NCBI GenBank assembly: GCA_905373085.1
Contig: CAJPRR010000007.1
Span: 1-31,706, forward strand
DNA from: an uncultured Selenomonas sp.
GTDB taxonomy: Bacteria; Bacillota; Negativicutes; Selenomonadales; Selenomonadaceae
Reading direction: 5' to 3'
Length of the DNA: 31,706 nucleotides
Below the pieces are notes generated by a model that was not told where the DNA came from, searched no databases, and saw only the letters and a program-made list of their open reading frames with translations. Of the stretch, positions 1 to 7,906 are shown piece after piece (within the stretch, counting starts at the first letter, position 1; every line of letters begins with the position of its first letter). Position numbers and translations under genes: made by a program.

Positions 1-1180
1 AATCGGGTATAGGGGGTGCATCGTTGGATTGTATCAAAATCAGGGGTAAGACGGAACTCCTCATAACGATAATGTCCAGCCTAGCTCAGGAGGAAAGCCG
101 CAGTATCTCGGAGAACACCACATGGGGGCAGAGACGGCGTTTTGCCGACGGCAAGGCAAGTGTCGCCTACAAGCGATTCCTCGGTTATGATCGAGGCTTC
201 GTGGTAAACGAGGAGCAGGCAAAGATCGTGCGGCTCATCTACAAACGCTTCCTTGACGGACTGAGCTGCTATGCGATTGCGAAGGAGCTTACAAAAAGGA
301 AGCTGAGGACACCGGGCGGCAAGACGAAATGGAATCAGAGCACCGTGCGAGCATTCTCACAAACGAGAAATACAAGGGCGATGCGCTATTGCAGAAGGAA
401 TTCACAGTAGATTTTCTGCAGAAGAAAATAAAGAAGAACGAGGGTGAAATCCCTCAGTATTATGTAGAAGGAAACCACGAAGCGATCATTGATCCACAGA
501 CCTTCGACTGCGTGCAGGCAGAGATGGCAAGGCGAAAGGCAGAGCTGCGTTACAGTGGTGTGAGTATCTTTTCCTCCAAAATTCGATGCGGCGAGTGCAA
601 AAGCTGGTACAGTGCAAAAGTATGGCATTCGACAGATGCCTATCGCCGTACGATCTATCGATGCAATCACAAATGTGGGAATGGGAGAATCTGCAGTACA
701 CAGCACCTTGCGAAAGAAGAAATCAAGGAGGTATTCGTTCGGTCGGTCAATATCCTGCTCGCGGAGAAGGATGAACTCATAGCCAACCTTCGTACGGTTA
801 TCCATATGCTTTGCGAGAATACAGCCTTGGAGAAGAAGCAGACGGAACTTCGGGAAGAAGTGGAAGAGGCGGCCGTATTGGCAGAACAATGCGTGAGTGA
901 AAATGCACGCATTGCACTCGATCAGAACGAATACGCCGAGAGGTACGAGAGATTGGTGCAGCGTTATGAAAAAGCGAAGTCAGAACTGGATGCGGTGATG
1001 CAGGAGCTCCCGGAAAAAGAGATGCGAAAGAAGCAGATGGAGGATTTCCTTCGGATGCTTGCGGCGCAGGAGCCGATTGCGAGATTCGAGACGGAATTGT
1101 GGGCAAGCCTCGTGGATTTCATGACAGTTTACAGCAAGACGGACATTCGCGTGACGTTCAAGGACGGCACAGAAATATAA
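1..1180 (+). pseudogene. Large serine recombinase, C-terminal part, frameshifted
   Basis: This is the C-terminal portion of a resolvase-family large serine recombinase, the class that moves integrative elements. The reading frame is open from the window start and contains the family segment LLITIMSSLAQEESRSISEN, the end of the catalytic domain, followed by a recombinase domain. Near 345-349 the frame breaks. STVR is read in the first frame, while its natural continuation SILTNEKYKGDALLQK is in another frame and runs to the stop at 1178. One missing base explains this. The second part has a zinc-ribbon-like Cys cluster (CGEC, then CNHKC) at about 590-680 and a charged coiled-coil at about 780-1060. 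The catalytic serine region lies outside the window. It is probably inactive, unless the shift is a sequencing error. Confidence 0.8.
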
Positions 1181-1194
1181 AATAAATGAAAGAA

Positions 1195-1229
1195 AGGCAC
1201 TCGGCTTAGGTCGGGTGCCTTTTTCTTTT
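1195..1229 (+). terminator. Rho-independent terminator after the recombinase
   Basis: The arms AGGCAC (1195-1200) and GTGCCT (1215-1220) are perfectly complementary and are followed by the T-rich run TTTTTCTTTT. It lies 14 bases after the recombinase stop. Confidence 0.75.
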
Positions 1230-1233
1230 GGGA

Positions 1234-1263
1234 TTGAAAAAACTCCCTGTCCTGTGTCAGAAT
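1234..1263 (+). promoter_or_regulatory. Possible promoter for the hsd operon
   Basis: TTGAAA at 1234-1239 and CAGAAT at 1258-1263 are separated by 18 bp, just past the recombinase terminator and 173 bp before hsdM. The -10 is poor, so this is only a candidate. The rest of 1230-1436 shows no convincing gene. Confidence 0.3.
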
Positions 1264-1436
1264 TAGAACAGAGAACGAAAACGCAGGGAGGAGCTCAGCC
1301 CTGTGAAAACGGCATGTAAGGAATATATATGGAAGACAGCGACCTGTTCTGATTTGTCGGGTTTCCTTTGAATGGAGCAGGACAAAGAGAGAGTCAGCGC
1401 GAAGTACAAAAAGATACTGATTGCGGAGGCGATACG

Positions 1437-3014
1437 ATGGACAATAAGAAGGAAATGGAGCGAGCGGAGCTGCATCGGGCGATCTGGCAGATTGCGAACG
1501 ATCTGCGCGGCTCGGTGGATGGCTGGGATTTCAAGCAGTATGTCTTGGGCACGCTTTTTTATCGCTACATCTCGGAGAAGCTGACGAATTACCTCAACCG
1601 TGAGGCGCATGAGGCGGGGGATGCGGCATTTGACTATGCCGCACTGTCCGATGAAGAGGCGGAGACGGAGCGCGAGAATCTCGTGGAGGAGCAGGGGTAC
1701 TTCATCCTGCCGAGCGAGCTTTTTGTCAATGTGCGCAAGGCTGCGCCGACGAATGAAAACCTCAATGAAACGCTGGAAAAAGTCTTTCACAACATCGAAG
1801 CCTCGGCGACCGGTACGGCGAGCGAAAACGATCTCGCGGGGCTTTTTGAAGACCTCGACGTCAACAGCAACAAGCTCGGCGCGACGGTGAAGGAGCGCAA
1901 TGCAAAGCTCGTGAAACTCCTCGACGGCATCGGCGAAATGCAGCTTGGGCACTATCGAGACAATACGATCGACGCTTTTGGCGACGCCTATGAATATCTC
2001 ATGGGCATGTACGCCTCGAACGCCGGCAAGAGCGGCGGCGAATACTATACGCCGCAGGAAGTCTCTGAGCTTCTGACACGCCTCACGGTCATCGGCAAGG
2101 CGCGGGTGAACAAAGTGTACGATCCCGCCTGCGGCAGTGGATCTCTACTACTGAAGTTTGCCAAAATTCTCGGCAAGGAGAATGTGCGAAACGGCTTCTA
2201 CGGGCAGGAGATCAACATCACGACGTACAATCTTTGCCGCATCAATATGTTCCTGCATGACATCAATTTCGACGACTTCGACATTGCGCGCGGCGACACG
2301 CTGACCGACCCGCAGCATGATGCATTCGAGCCGTTTGAGGCGATTGTTTCCAATCCTCCGTATTCAATTCGATGGGCAGGCAAGGAAAATCCTCTCCTTA
2401 TCAACGATCCGCGCTTTGCGCCTGCGGGCGTACTCGCGCCGCCGTCGAAAGCTGACTTCGCCTTCATCCTGCACGCGCTCGCTTGGCTGGCGGCGAACGG
2501 TACGGCGGCGATCGTCTGCTTCCCCGGCATCATGTATCGCGGCGGCGCAGAGAAGAAGATTCGCCAATATCTCATCGACAGCAATTTCGTCGATGCCGTG
2601 ATCCAACTGCCGGACAATCTCTTTTTCGGCACGAGCATCGCGACCTGCATCATGGTGCTGAAGAAGTCGAAAGCGGACACGACTACGCTCTTCATCGACG
2701 CCTCGAAGGAATGCGTCAAGGTCACGAACAACAACAAGCTCACGCAGGAAAACATCGAGCATATCCTGCAGATGTATACTGACTGTGCAGATGTCGCCCA
2801 CACGGTGCGCCGCGTCCGAGGCGAGGAAATCGCCGCCGAGGACTACAACCTCTCCGTCAGCACTTACGTCGAGCCGGAAGATACGCGCGAAGTCATCGAC
2901 ATCGCGGCACTCAATGCAGAGATTCGCGAGATCGTCGCCAGGGAAGAAGTGCTGCGGCGTGAGGTCGACAAGATCATCGCCGAGATCGAGGACGAGGAGG
3001 GCATCGCGCTATGA
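1437..3014 (+). CDS. hsdM: Type I restriction-modification methyltransferase subunit HsdM
   Basis: This is the DNA adenine methyltransferase subunit of a type I R-M enzyme. With HsdS it methylates the recognition site, and with HsdR it forms the restriction complex. An N-terminal HsdM helical domain opens with MDNKKEMERAELHRAIWQIA. The AdoMet motif DPACGSGS lies at about residues 229-236 and the adenine-methylase catalytic motif NPPY at about 306-309. The ATG at 1437 is chosen because GGAGG (1425-1429) sits 7 bp upstream and the protein then starts as HsdM proteins usually do. A longer frame from 1368 lacks this support. The 525 residues fit the family. The stop overlaps the hsdS start by 4 bp (ATGA), indicating translational coupling. 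Confidence 0.95.
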   Translation: MDNKKEMERAELHRAIWQIANDLRGSVDGWDFKQYVLGTLFYRYISEKLTNYLNREAHEAGDAAFDYAALSDEEAETERENLVEEQGYFILPSELFVNVRKAAPTNENLNETLEKVFHNIEASATGTASENDLAGLFEDLDVNSNKLGATVKERNAKLVKLLDGIGEMQLGHYRDNTIDAFGDAYEYLMGMYASNAGKSGGEYYTPQEVSELLTRLTVIGKARVNKVYDPACGSGSLLLKFAKILGKENVRNGFYGQEINITTYNLCRINMFLHDINFDDFDIARGDTLTDPQHDAFEPFEAIVSNPPYSIRWAGKENPLLINDPRFAPAGVLAPPSKADFAFILHALAWLAANGTAAIVCFPGIMYRGGAEKKIRQYLIDSNFVDAVIQLPDNLFFGTSIATCIMVLKKSKADTTTLFIDASKECVKVTNNNKLTQENIEHILQMYTDCADVAHTVRRVRGEEIAAEDYNLSVSTYVEPEDTREVIDIAALNAEIREIVAREEVLRREVDKIIAEIEDEEGIAL

Positions 3015-4174
3015 GCAGGCTGAGGGAGTTGATGGAAGAGCTTTGCCCGAATGGGGTGGAATATAAGAAGTTGGGAGATGTTTTGAGAATTTGCAATGGG
3101 GGTGACTATAAAAAATTTGGAGAAGGAACTATTCCTGTATATGGCTCTGGTGGAATTATGACATATATCGATACTTATGTTTATGATGAGCCTTCCGTTC
3201 TTATCCCGCGAAAAGGTTCTTTGGACAAACTTTACTATGTCGATGTTCCTTTTTGGACGGTTGATACTATTTTTTACACGAAAATCTCAAAAATTGTATC
3301 GCCGCGATTTGTGTTTTTTTATTTGCAAACTCAGCACTTAGAACGATTGAATAAAGCAGGCGGGGTACCGAGCTTGACAAAATCTGTGTTAAATAAAATA
3401 CTGATTCCTGTCCCGCCATTGAAAATTCAAAATGAAATCGTAAAATTGTTAGACAGTTTTACGGAGCTTACCACGGAGCTTACCACGGAGCTTACCTTGC
3501 GGAAAAAGCAGTATAATTTTTACCGCGACAGTCTTTTGAATTTTGTCCGCGTGGACGATACAATCGTTCGGACAGACAGACAAGTTCAAAGAATAAGTAA
3601 ATTTGGGCTGTGGCGAAAAGATTTTGATGTTGAATGGAAAACACTGGGGGAAGTTTGTACTTTGGTTTCTGGTGGAGATGTTCCGAAAGAGGCATTTTCG
3701 CAGTACTTTACCGAAGTTTATAATATTCCAATTTATAGCAATGGTGTTGGGGGAAAGGATTTATATGGTTTTACCAATGTTCCCCGGATTACTCAACCAT
3801 GTGTAACGATTGCGGCACGAGGAACCATTGGGTATAGTGCATTGCGAATGAAGCCGTTTTATCCTGTAATACGGCTTATATGTGCAATACCTTGTGAGGT
3901 TGTTGATGTGAAATATCTTTTTTATATATTGCAAATGACAGCATTTAAGACACCGAGAACAGGGATTCCACAACTAACAATCCCTATGGTGAGGTGTTAT
4001 CCTATCCCCGTCCCGCCGCTCGACGTTCAGAAAAAAATCGTCTCCATCCTCGACCGCTTCGACGCCTTATGCAACGATCTCACCAACGGCCTCCCCGCCG
4101 AGATCGCCGCACGCAAGAAGCAATACGAATACTACCGCGATAAACTGCTGACCTTTCCAAGAAGCAACGGATAG
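3011..4174 (+). CDS. hsdS: Type I restriction-modification specificity subunit HsdS
   Basis: This is the DNA-recognition subunit of the type I R-M complex. It has two target-recognition domains, at about residues 15-135 and 205-335. Each is followed by a conserved helical region: LLDSF...RKKQYNFYRDSLLNF in the centre and ILDRFDAL...RKKQYEYYRDKLLTF at the C-terminus. The central helix contains TELT three times (residues 151-162), encoded by perfect 12-bp repeats. The recognition domains (about 3060-4010) are visibly AT-rich with many A/T-ending codons, unlike hsdM, hsdR and the last 170 bp of this gene. That suggests domain exchange by recombination. It overlaps hsdM by 4 bp. The recognition sequence cannot be predicted from sequence alone. 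Confidence 0.93.
   Translation: MSRLRELMEELCPNGVEYKKLGDVLRICNGGDYKKFGEGTIPVYGSGGIMTYIDTYVYDEPSVLIPRKGSLDKLYYVDVPFWTVDTIFYTKISKIVSPRFVFFYLQTQHLERLNKAGGVPSLTKSVLNKILIPVPPLKIQNEIVKLLDSFTELTTELTTELTLRKKQYNFYRDSLLNFVRVDDTIVRTDRQVQRISKFGLWRKDFDVEWKTLGEVCTLVSGGDVPKEAFSQYFTEVYNIPIYSNGVGGKDLYGFTNVPRITQPCVTIAARGTIGYSALRMKPFYPVIRLICAIPCEVVDVKYLFYILQMTAFKTPRTGIPQLTIPMVRCYPIPVPPLDVQKKIVSILDRFDALCNDLTNGLPAEIAARKKQYEYYRDKLLTFPRSNG
3461..3496 (+). repeat. Three perfect 12-bp tandem repeats in hsdS (TELT x3)
   Basis: ACGGAGCTTACC occurs at 3461-3472, 3473-3484 and 3485-3496 with no mismatch, in frame, encoding TELT three times. It lies in the spacer helix between the two target-recognition domains. This is the position of the TAEL repeats of EcoR124-type enzymes, where copy number sets the spacing of the bipartite target. 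Confidence 0.95.
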
Positions 4175-4279
4175 TTCTAACGCATGGATTCATTAAGAAA
4201 ACGCAGAGGACTTCGGTACGAGAAATCGAACGTGCGAAAAGATATCGTCTGATTTATTGCGAGAGAGAGGAGAAATGAC

Positions 4280-4552
4280 ATGGATGATTTGGATCGCTAT
4301 ATTGCAGAGCAGATGAAAGACCCCGCTTTTCGCGAAGAACACGAACGGACACGTTTGGAATTTGCCCTTACAGAACTTCTTATTACGGCACGCATGGAGC
4401 AGGATCTGACACAGAAAGAATTGGCGGAGAAATCGGGGGTTCGCCAATCGAACATCAGCCGTATTGAAAAAGGACAGGCGGTACCTTCCTTGGTGACGCT
4501 TGATAAGATTGCAAAGGCATTGGGAAAGGAAGTCCAGGTCAGTTTTGTCTGA
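4280..4552 (+). CDS. Xre-family HTH regulator (HigA-like) within the hsd locus
   Basis: This is a 90-residue protein with a C-terminal Xre/HTH_3 DNA-binding domain (about residues 35-87): LTQKELAEKSGVRQSNISRIEKG, shown here as a motif spanning residues 45-67. The first 35 residues resemble the leader of HigA-type antitoxins. A GAGAGGAG ribosome site lies just upstream of the ATG at 4280. No HigB-like toxin gene flanks it: 105 bp separate it from hsdS and 21 bp from hsdR. It is therefore either an orphan antitoxin-like regulator or a controller of restriction-gene expression, similar in logic to R-M C-proteins. The DNA-binding fold is clear. The role is inferred from position only. Confidence 0.85.
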   Translation: MDDLDRYIAEQMKDPAFREEHERTRLEFALTELLITARMEQDLTQKELAEKSGVRQSNISRIEKGQAVPSLVTLDKIAKALGKEVQVSFV

Positions 4553-4573
4553 TGGGGCGAGGAGGTCGGTACA

Positions 4574-7500
4574 TTGTACTATAACCTGATTGCAAGCGCA
4601 GAAGAGAGCACAGTGCTCGCGCAATATGTTCGCGAGGAGCGTGCGCCGTATGCGGCGTATCAGTCGGAGGCGGCGCTTGAGGGGGCATTGATCGGGCTGC
4701 TGGAAGAGGAAGGCTATACGTATCTTCGGATTCATGACGAGGCGGAGCTGCTCGCGAATCTTCGGGAGCAGCTTTCGGCGCTCAATGATTATGCGTTCAG
4801 TGATGCGGAGTGGGAGCGGTTCTTCAAGGCGTCGATCGCGCCTGCGGGCGACGGCATTGCAGAGAAGACGCGGCGCATTCAGACGGATTATATTCAGAAT
4901 CTTCGGCGCGATGACGGAACGACGAAGAACATCAAGCTGATCGACAAGGAGAACATTTATAACAATCGTTTGCAGGTCATCAATCAATATGCGGTGGAGG
5001 GCGGTGCGGACGCTCAAGCAGAGAATGCGGCGGCTCATGCGAATCGCTACGATGTGACGATTCTCGTCAACGGCTTGCCGCTCGTGCATTTGGAGCTGAA
5101 GCGGCGCGGCGTGGAGATTCGCCAGGCGTTCAATCAGATCAATCGCTACCAGCGCGACAGTTTTTGGGCGGGTGCGGGGTTGTATGAGTATGTGCAGGTT
5201 TTCATCATTTCGAACGGGACGAATACGAAGTATTATTCCAATACGACGCGTGCGAGCCATATCCGCGAGATGGATGCGGCGGGGCGCAGGGCGAGCAAGA
5301 AGACGAGCAACAGTTTTGAGTTCACGTCGTTTTGGGCGGATGCGAGCAACCGCCTCATTACCGATCTCATGGATTTTGGACGCACGTTCCTTGCCAAGCA
5401 TACGTTGCTTGCCGTCTTGACGCGCTACTCGATCTTTACGACGGAAGAGGTGCTGATGCTCATGCGTCCGTACCAGATTGCGGCGACGGAGCGCATTTTG
5501 TCGCGCATCAAGATCGCGTCGAATTACAAAACTTGGGGCAAGATCGAGGGCGGTGGCTATATCTGGCACACGACGGGCTCGGGCAAGACGCTGACTTCCT
5601 TCAAGACGGCGCAGCTTGCCGCAGGACTGCCGGATATTGACAAGGTGCTCTTCGTGGTCGACCGCAAGGATCTTGACTATCAGACGATGAAGGAGTACGA
5701 CCGCTTTGAAAAGGGCGCGGCGAACGGCAATACGTCGACGCGCGTGCTCGCGGGGCAGCTCGCAAATGATGCGGCGCGGATCGTCGTCACGACGATTCAG
5801 AAGCTCGCCATGTTCATTAAGCAGAACAAGACGCACGCGATCTACGGCAAGCATGTCGTGCTGATTTTCGATGAGTGCCATCGCTCGCAGTTCGGCGATA
5901 TGCACACGGCGATTGCGAAGGCGTTCAAGAAGTATCATATCTTCGGCTTTACGGGCACGCCGATCTTTGCGCCGAATGCGTCGGGCGCGGGCAAGCCTTC
6001 GGCGCGGACGACGCCGCAGCTTTTCGGCGACAAGCTCCATACCTATACAATTGTGAACGCCATCAACGACGGCAATGTGCTGCCGTTTCGCATTGATTAC
6101 ATCAACACGATGAAGAGCAAGGCGGAGATCGAGGACAAGGAAGTGCGTGCCATTGACCGTGAGAAGGCGCTTGCCGCGCCCGAGCGCATCCGTGCCGTGA
6201 CGGAATATATCCTCGCGCATTTCGATCGGAAGACGATGCGCGGCAAGGCGTATTCGCTCAAGGGGCAGCGTGTCTTGGGGTTCAATTCGATGTTCGCGGT
6301 CGCGTCGATTCCTGTCTGCATGAAGTATTACGAGGAGTTCAAGCGTCAGCTGGCAGCGGCGGGGCGCGACCTTGCGGTTGCGACGATTTTCAGCTATGCG
6401 GCGAACGAGGACGATCCCGAGGACGCTTTGCCCGATGAGGATTTTGATACGGCGGGGCTTGACCGCACGAGCCGCGACTTCCTTTCGGACGCGATTGCGG
6501 ACTATAATGCGCGTTTTTCTACGAATTTTTCGACGGACGGGGATTCCTTCCAGAATTATTACAAGGATCTTTCTCAGCGCATGAAGAAGCGCGAGATCGA
6601 TTTGCTCATCGTCGTCAATATGTTCCTCACGGGCTTTGACGCGACGACGCTCAACACGCTTTGGGTGGACAAGAACCTCAAGTACCATGGGCTGATTCAG
6701 GCGTTTTCACGCACGAACCGCATTTTGAATTCGGTCAAGACGTTTGGCAATATCGTCGCTTTTCGCAATCTGGCGAAAGCGACGGACGATGCGATCTCGC
6801 TTTTCGGTGATGAGAATGCCGAGAGCGTCGTGCTGCTGCGAGGTTTCCGCGACTACTACGACGGCTATGACGATGCGAGCGGCCGTCACCACAAGGGCTA
6901 TGCGGAGCTTATCCTGGAGATGCGCGAGAAATTCGCTGTCGGTGAGCCGATCTTGGGCGAGCAGGCGCAGAAGGATTTCGTGCGCATCTTCGGCAACATT
7001 CTGCGCCTCAGGAACATTCTCACGGCGTTTGATGATTTCGAGGAGAATGATCCGTTCCTGCCGCCGCGCGATTTGCAGGATTACCAGAGCATGTACTTGG
7101 ACATTCATCGCGAGATGACGGGCGCGGGAAATGCGGAGAAGGAGAATATCAACGACGATGTCGTGTTCGAGCTGGAATTGATCCGGCAGGTGGACATCAA
7201 TATCGACTACATTCTGCTGCTTGTGGAGAAGTATCATGCATCGAACGGCATGGATCAGAGCATCATCGGCGCGATCGACCGCGCCGTCGGCGCAAGTCCC
7301 GAGCTTCGGAGCAAGAAGGAGCTGATCGACGGCTTCATCAAGACGGTCAACACGAGTACGAAGGTGATGGAGGACTGGCGCACCTATGTCGATGCGGAGA
7401 AGGAAAAGGCGCTTGAGAAAATCGTGCAGGAGGAGAAGCTGAAGCCCGAGGAGACGGAGAAGTTCGTCCGAAGTGCGCTGCGCGACGGCAGGTTCAAGAC

Positions 7501-7633
7501 GACGGGCACGGCGATTGATACGATCCTGCCGCCCGTTCGCCGCTTCGGCGGCGCTCGCGCCGAGAAGAAGGCGGGCGTCATTGAAAAGCTCAAGGCGTTC
7601 TTTGCAACTTTTATGGGGCTGGCAGAGGAGTGA
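4574..7633 (+). CDS. hsdR: Type I restriction enzyme endonuclease/translocase subunit HsdR
   Basis: This is the restriction subunit: an ATP-driven DNA translocase fused to a nuclease. The PD-(D/E)xK nuclease is marked by DVTILVNGLPLVHLELKRRG, with Asp near residue 160 and ELK near 174. The superfamily 2 helicase motifs follow: TGSGKT (about 333-339), VVDRKDLDYQ, DECHRSQ (about 433), TGTP, and QAFSRTNR (about 709). A helical C-terminal region probably contacts HsdM. The start is TTG at 4574, with GAGGAGG about 9 bp upstream, giving the usual MYYNLIA beginning. The 1019 residues match full-length HsdR. It lies 21 bp after the Xre gene, consistent with one operon. All key motifs look intact, so restriction activity is plausible. 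Confidence 0.95.
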   Translation: MYYNLIASAEESTVLAQYVREERAPYAAYQSEAALEGALIGLLEEEGYTYLRIHDEAELLANLREQLSALNDYAFSDAEWERFFKASIAPAGDGIAEKTRRIQTDYIQNLRRDDGTTKNIKLIDKENIYNNRLQVINQYAVEGGADAQAENAAAHANRYDVTILVNGLPLVHLELKRRGVEIRQAFNQINRYQRDSFWAGAGLYEYVQVFIISNGTNTKYYSNTTRASHIREMDAAGRRASKKTSNSFEFTSFWADASNRLITDLMDFGRTFLAKHTLLAVLTRYSIFTTEEVLMLMRPYQIAATERILSRIKIASNYKTWGKIEGGGYIWHTTGSGKTLTSFKTAQLAAGLPDIDKVLFVVDRKDLDYQTMKEYDRFEKGAANGNTSTRVLAGQLANDAARIVVTTIQKLAMFIKQNKTHAIYGKHVVLIFDECHRSQFGDMHTAIAKAFKKYHIFGFTGTPIFAPNASGAGKPSARTTPQLFGDKLHTYTIVNAINDGNVLPFRIDYINTMKSKAEIEDKEVRAIDREKALAAPERIRAVTEYILAHFDRKTMRGKAYSLKGQRVLGFNSMFAVASIPVCMKYYEEFKRQLAAAGRDLAVATIFSYAANEDDPEDALPDEDFDTAGLDRTSRDFLSDAIADYNARFSTNFSTDGDSFQNYYKDLSQRMKKREIDLLIVVNMFLTGFDATTLNTLWVDKNLKYHGLIQAFSRTNRILNSVKTFGNIVAFRNLAKATDDAISLFGDENAESVVLLRGFRDYYDGYDDASGRHHKGYAELILEMREKFAVGEPILGEQAQKDFVRIFGNILRLRNILTAFDDFEENDPFLPPRDLQDYQSMYLDIHREMTGAGNAEKENINDDVVFELELIRQVDINIDYILLLVEKYHASNGMDQSIIGAIDRAVGASPELRSKKELIDGFIKTVNTSTKVMEDWRTYVDAEKEKALEKIVQEEKLKPEETEKFVRSALRDGRFKTTGTAIDTILPPVRRFGGARAEKKAGVIEKLKAFFATFMGLAEE

Positions 7634-7790
7634 CGGGGGCAGTTTGCTTGAGAGCACCGACAAAATGAAGTTCGCCAGACGTACTCCGTCGGTTGAAGAT
7701 GGATAGACTTTTCCACGGTATTCGCTGTGGGCATATCGCTTTCCAAGATCTTGCGTTTCAATCGGTTCTTCTCTTGCAGCTAATTTATGA

Positions 7791-7796
7791 TATAAT
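7791..7796 (+). promoter_or_regulatory. -10 element upstream of the alkylsulfatase gene
   Basis: A perfect TATAAT lies 111 bp before the chosen start, in an AT-rich stretch. No good -35 stands 16-18 bp upstream. TTGCAG at 7774-7779 is too close unless a shifted -10 (TAGTAT, 7796-7801) is used. The rest of 7634-7906 shows no clear gene or strong hairpin. Confidence 0.4.
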
Positions 7797-7906
7797 AGTA
7801 TAAGCCTATCGGTTCGTTTTAAAGCACCATGTATATTTGGATGTATATGAAAGAACCGCGGAGAAATGGATTTTGGTATGGTATGCGATATGGGGAGAGA
7901 GAAACA

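Noticed and set aside
4280..4552. A complete HigBA toxin-antitoxin module
   Set aside because: No RelE/HigB-like toxin frame is present in the 105 bp before or the 21 bp after the gene.
4193..6688. An 831-codon open frame on the minus strand
   Set aside because: It is antisense to hsdR, which has all its motifs. The composition is Arg/Ile/Leu-rich without family features, and no ribosome site or promoter was found.
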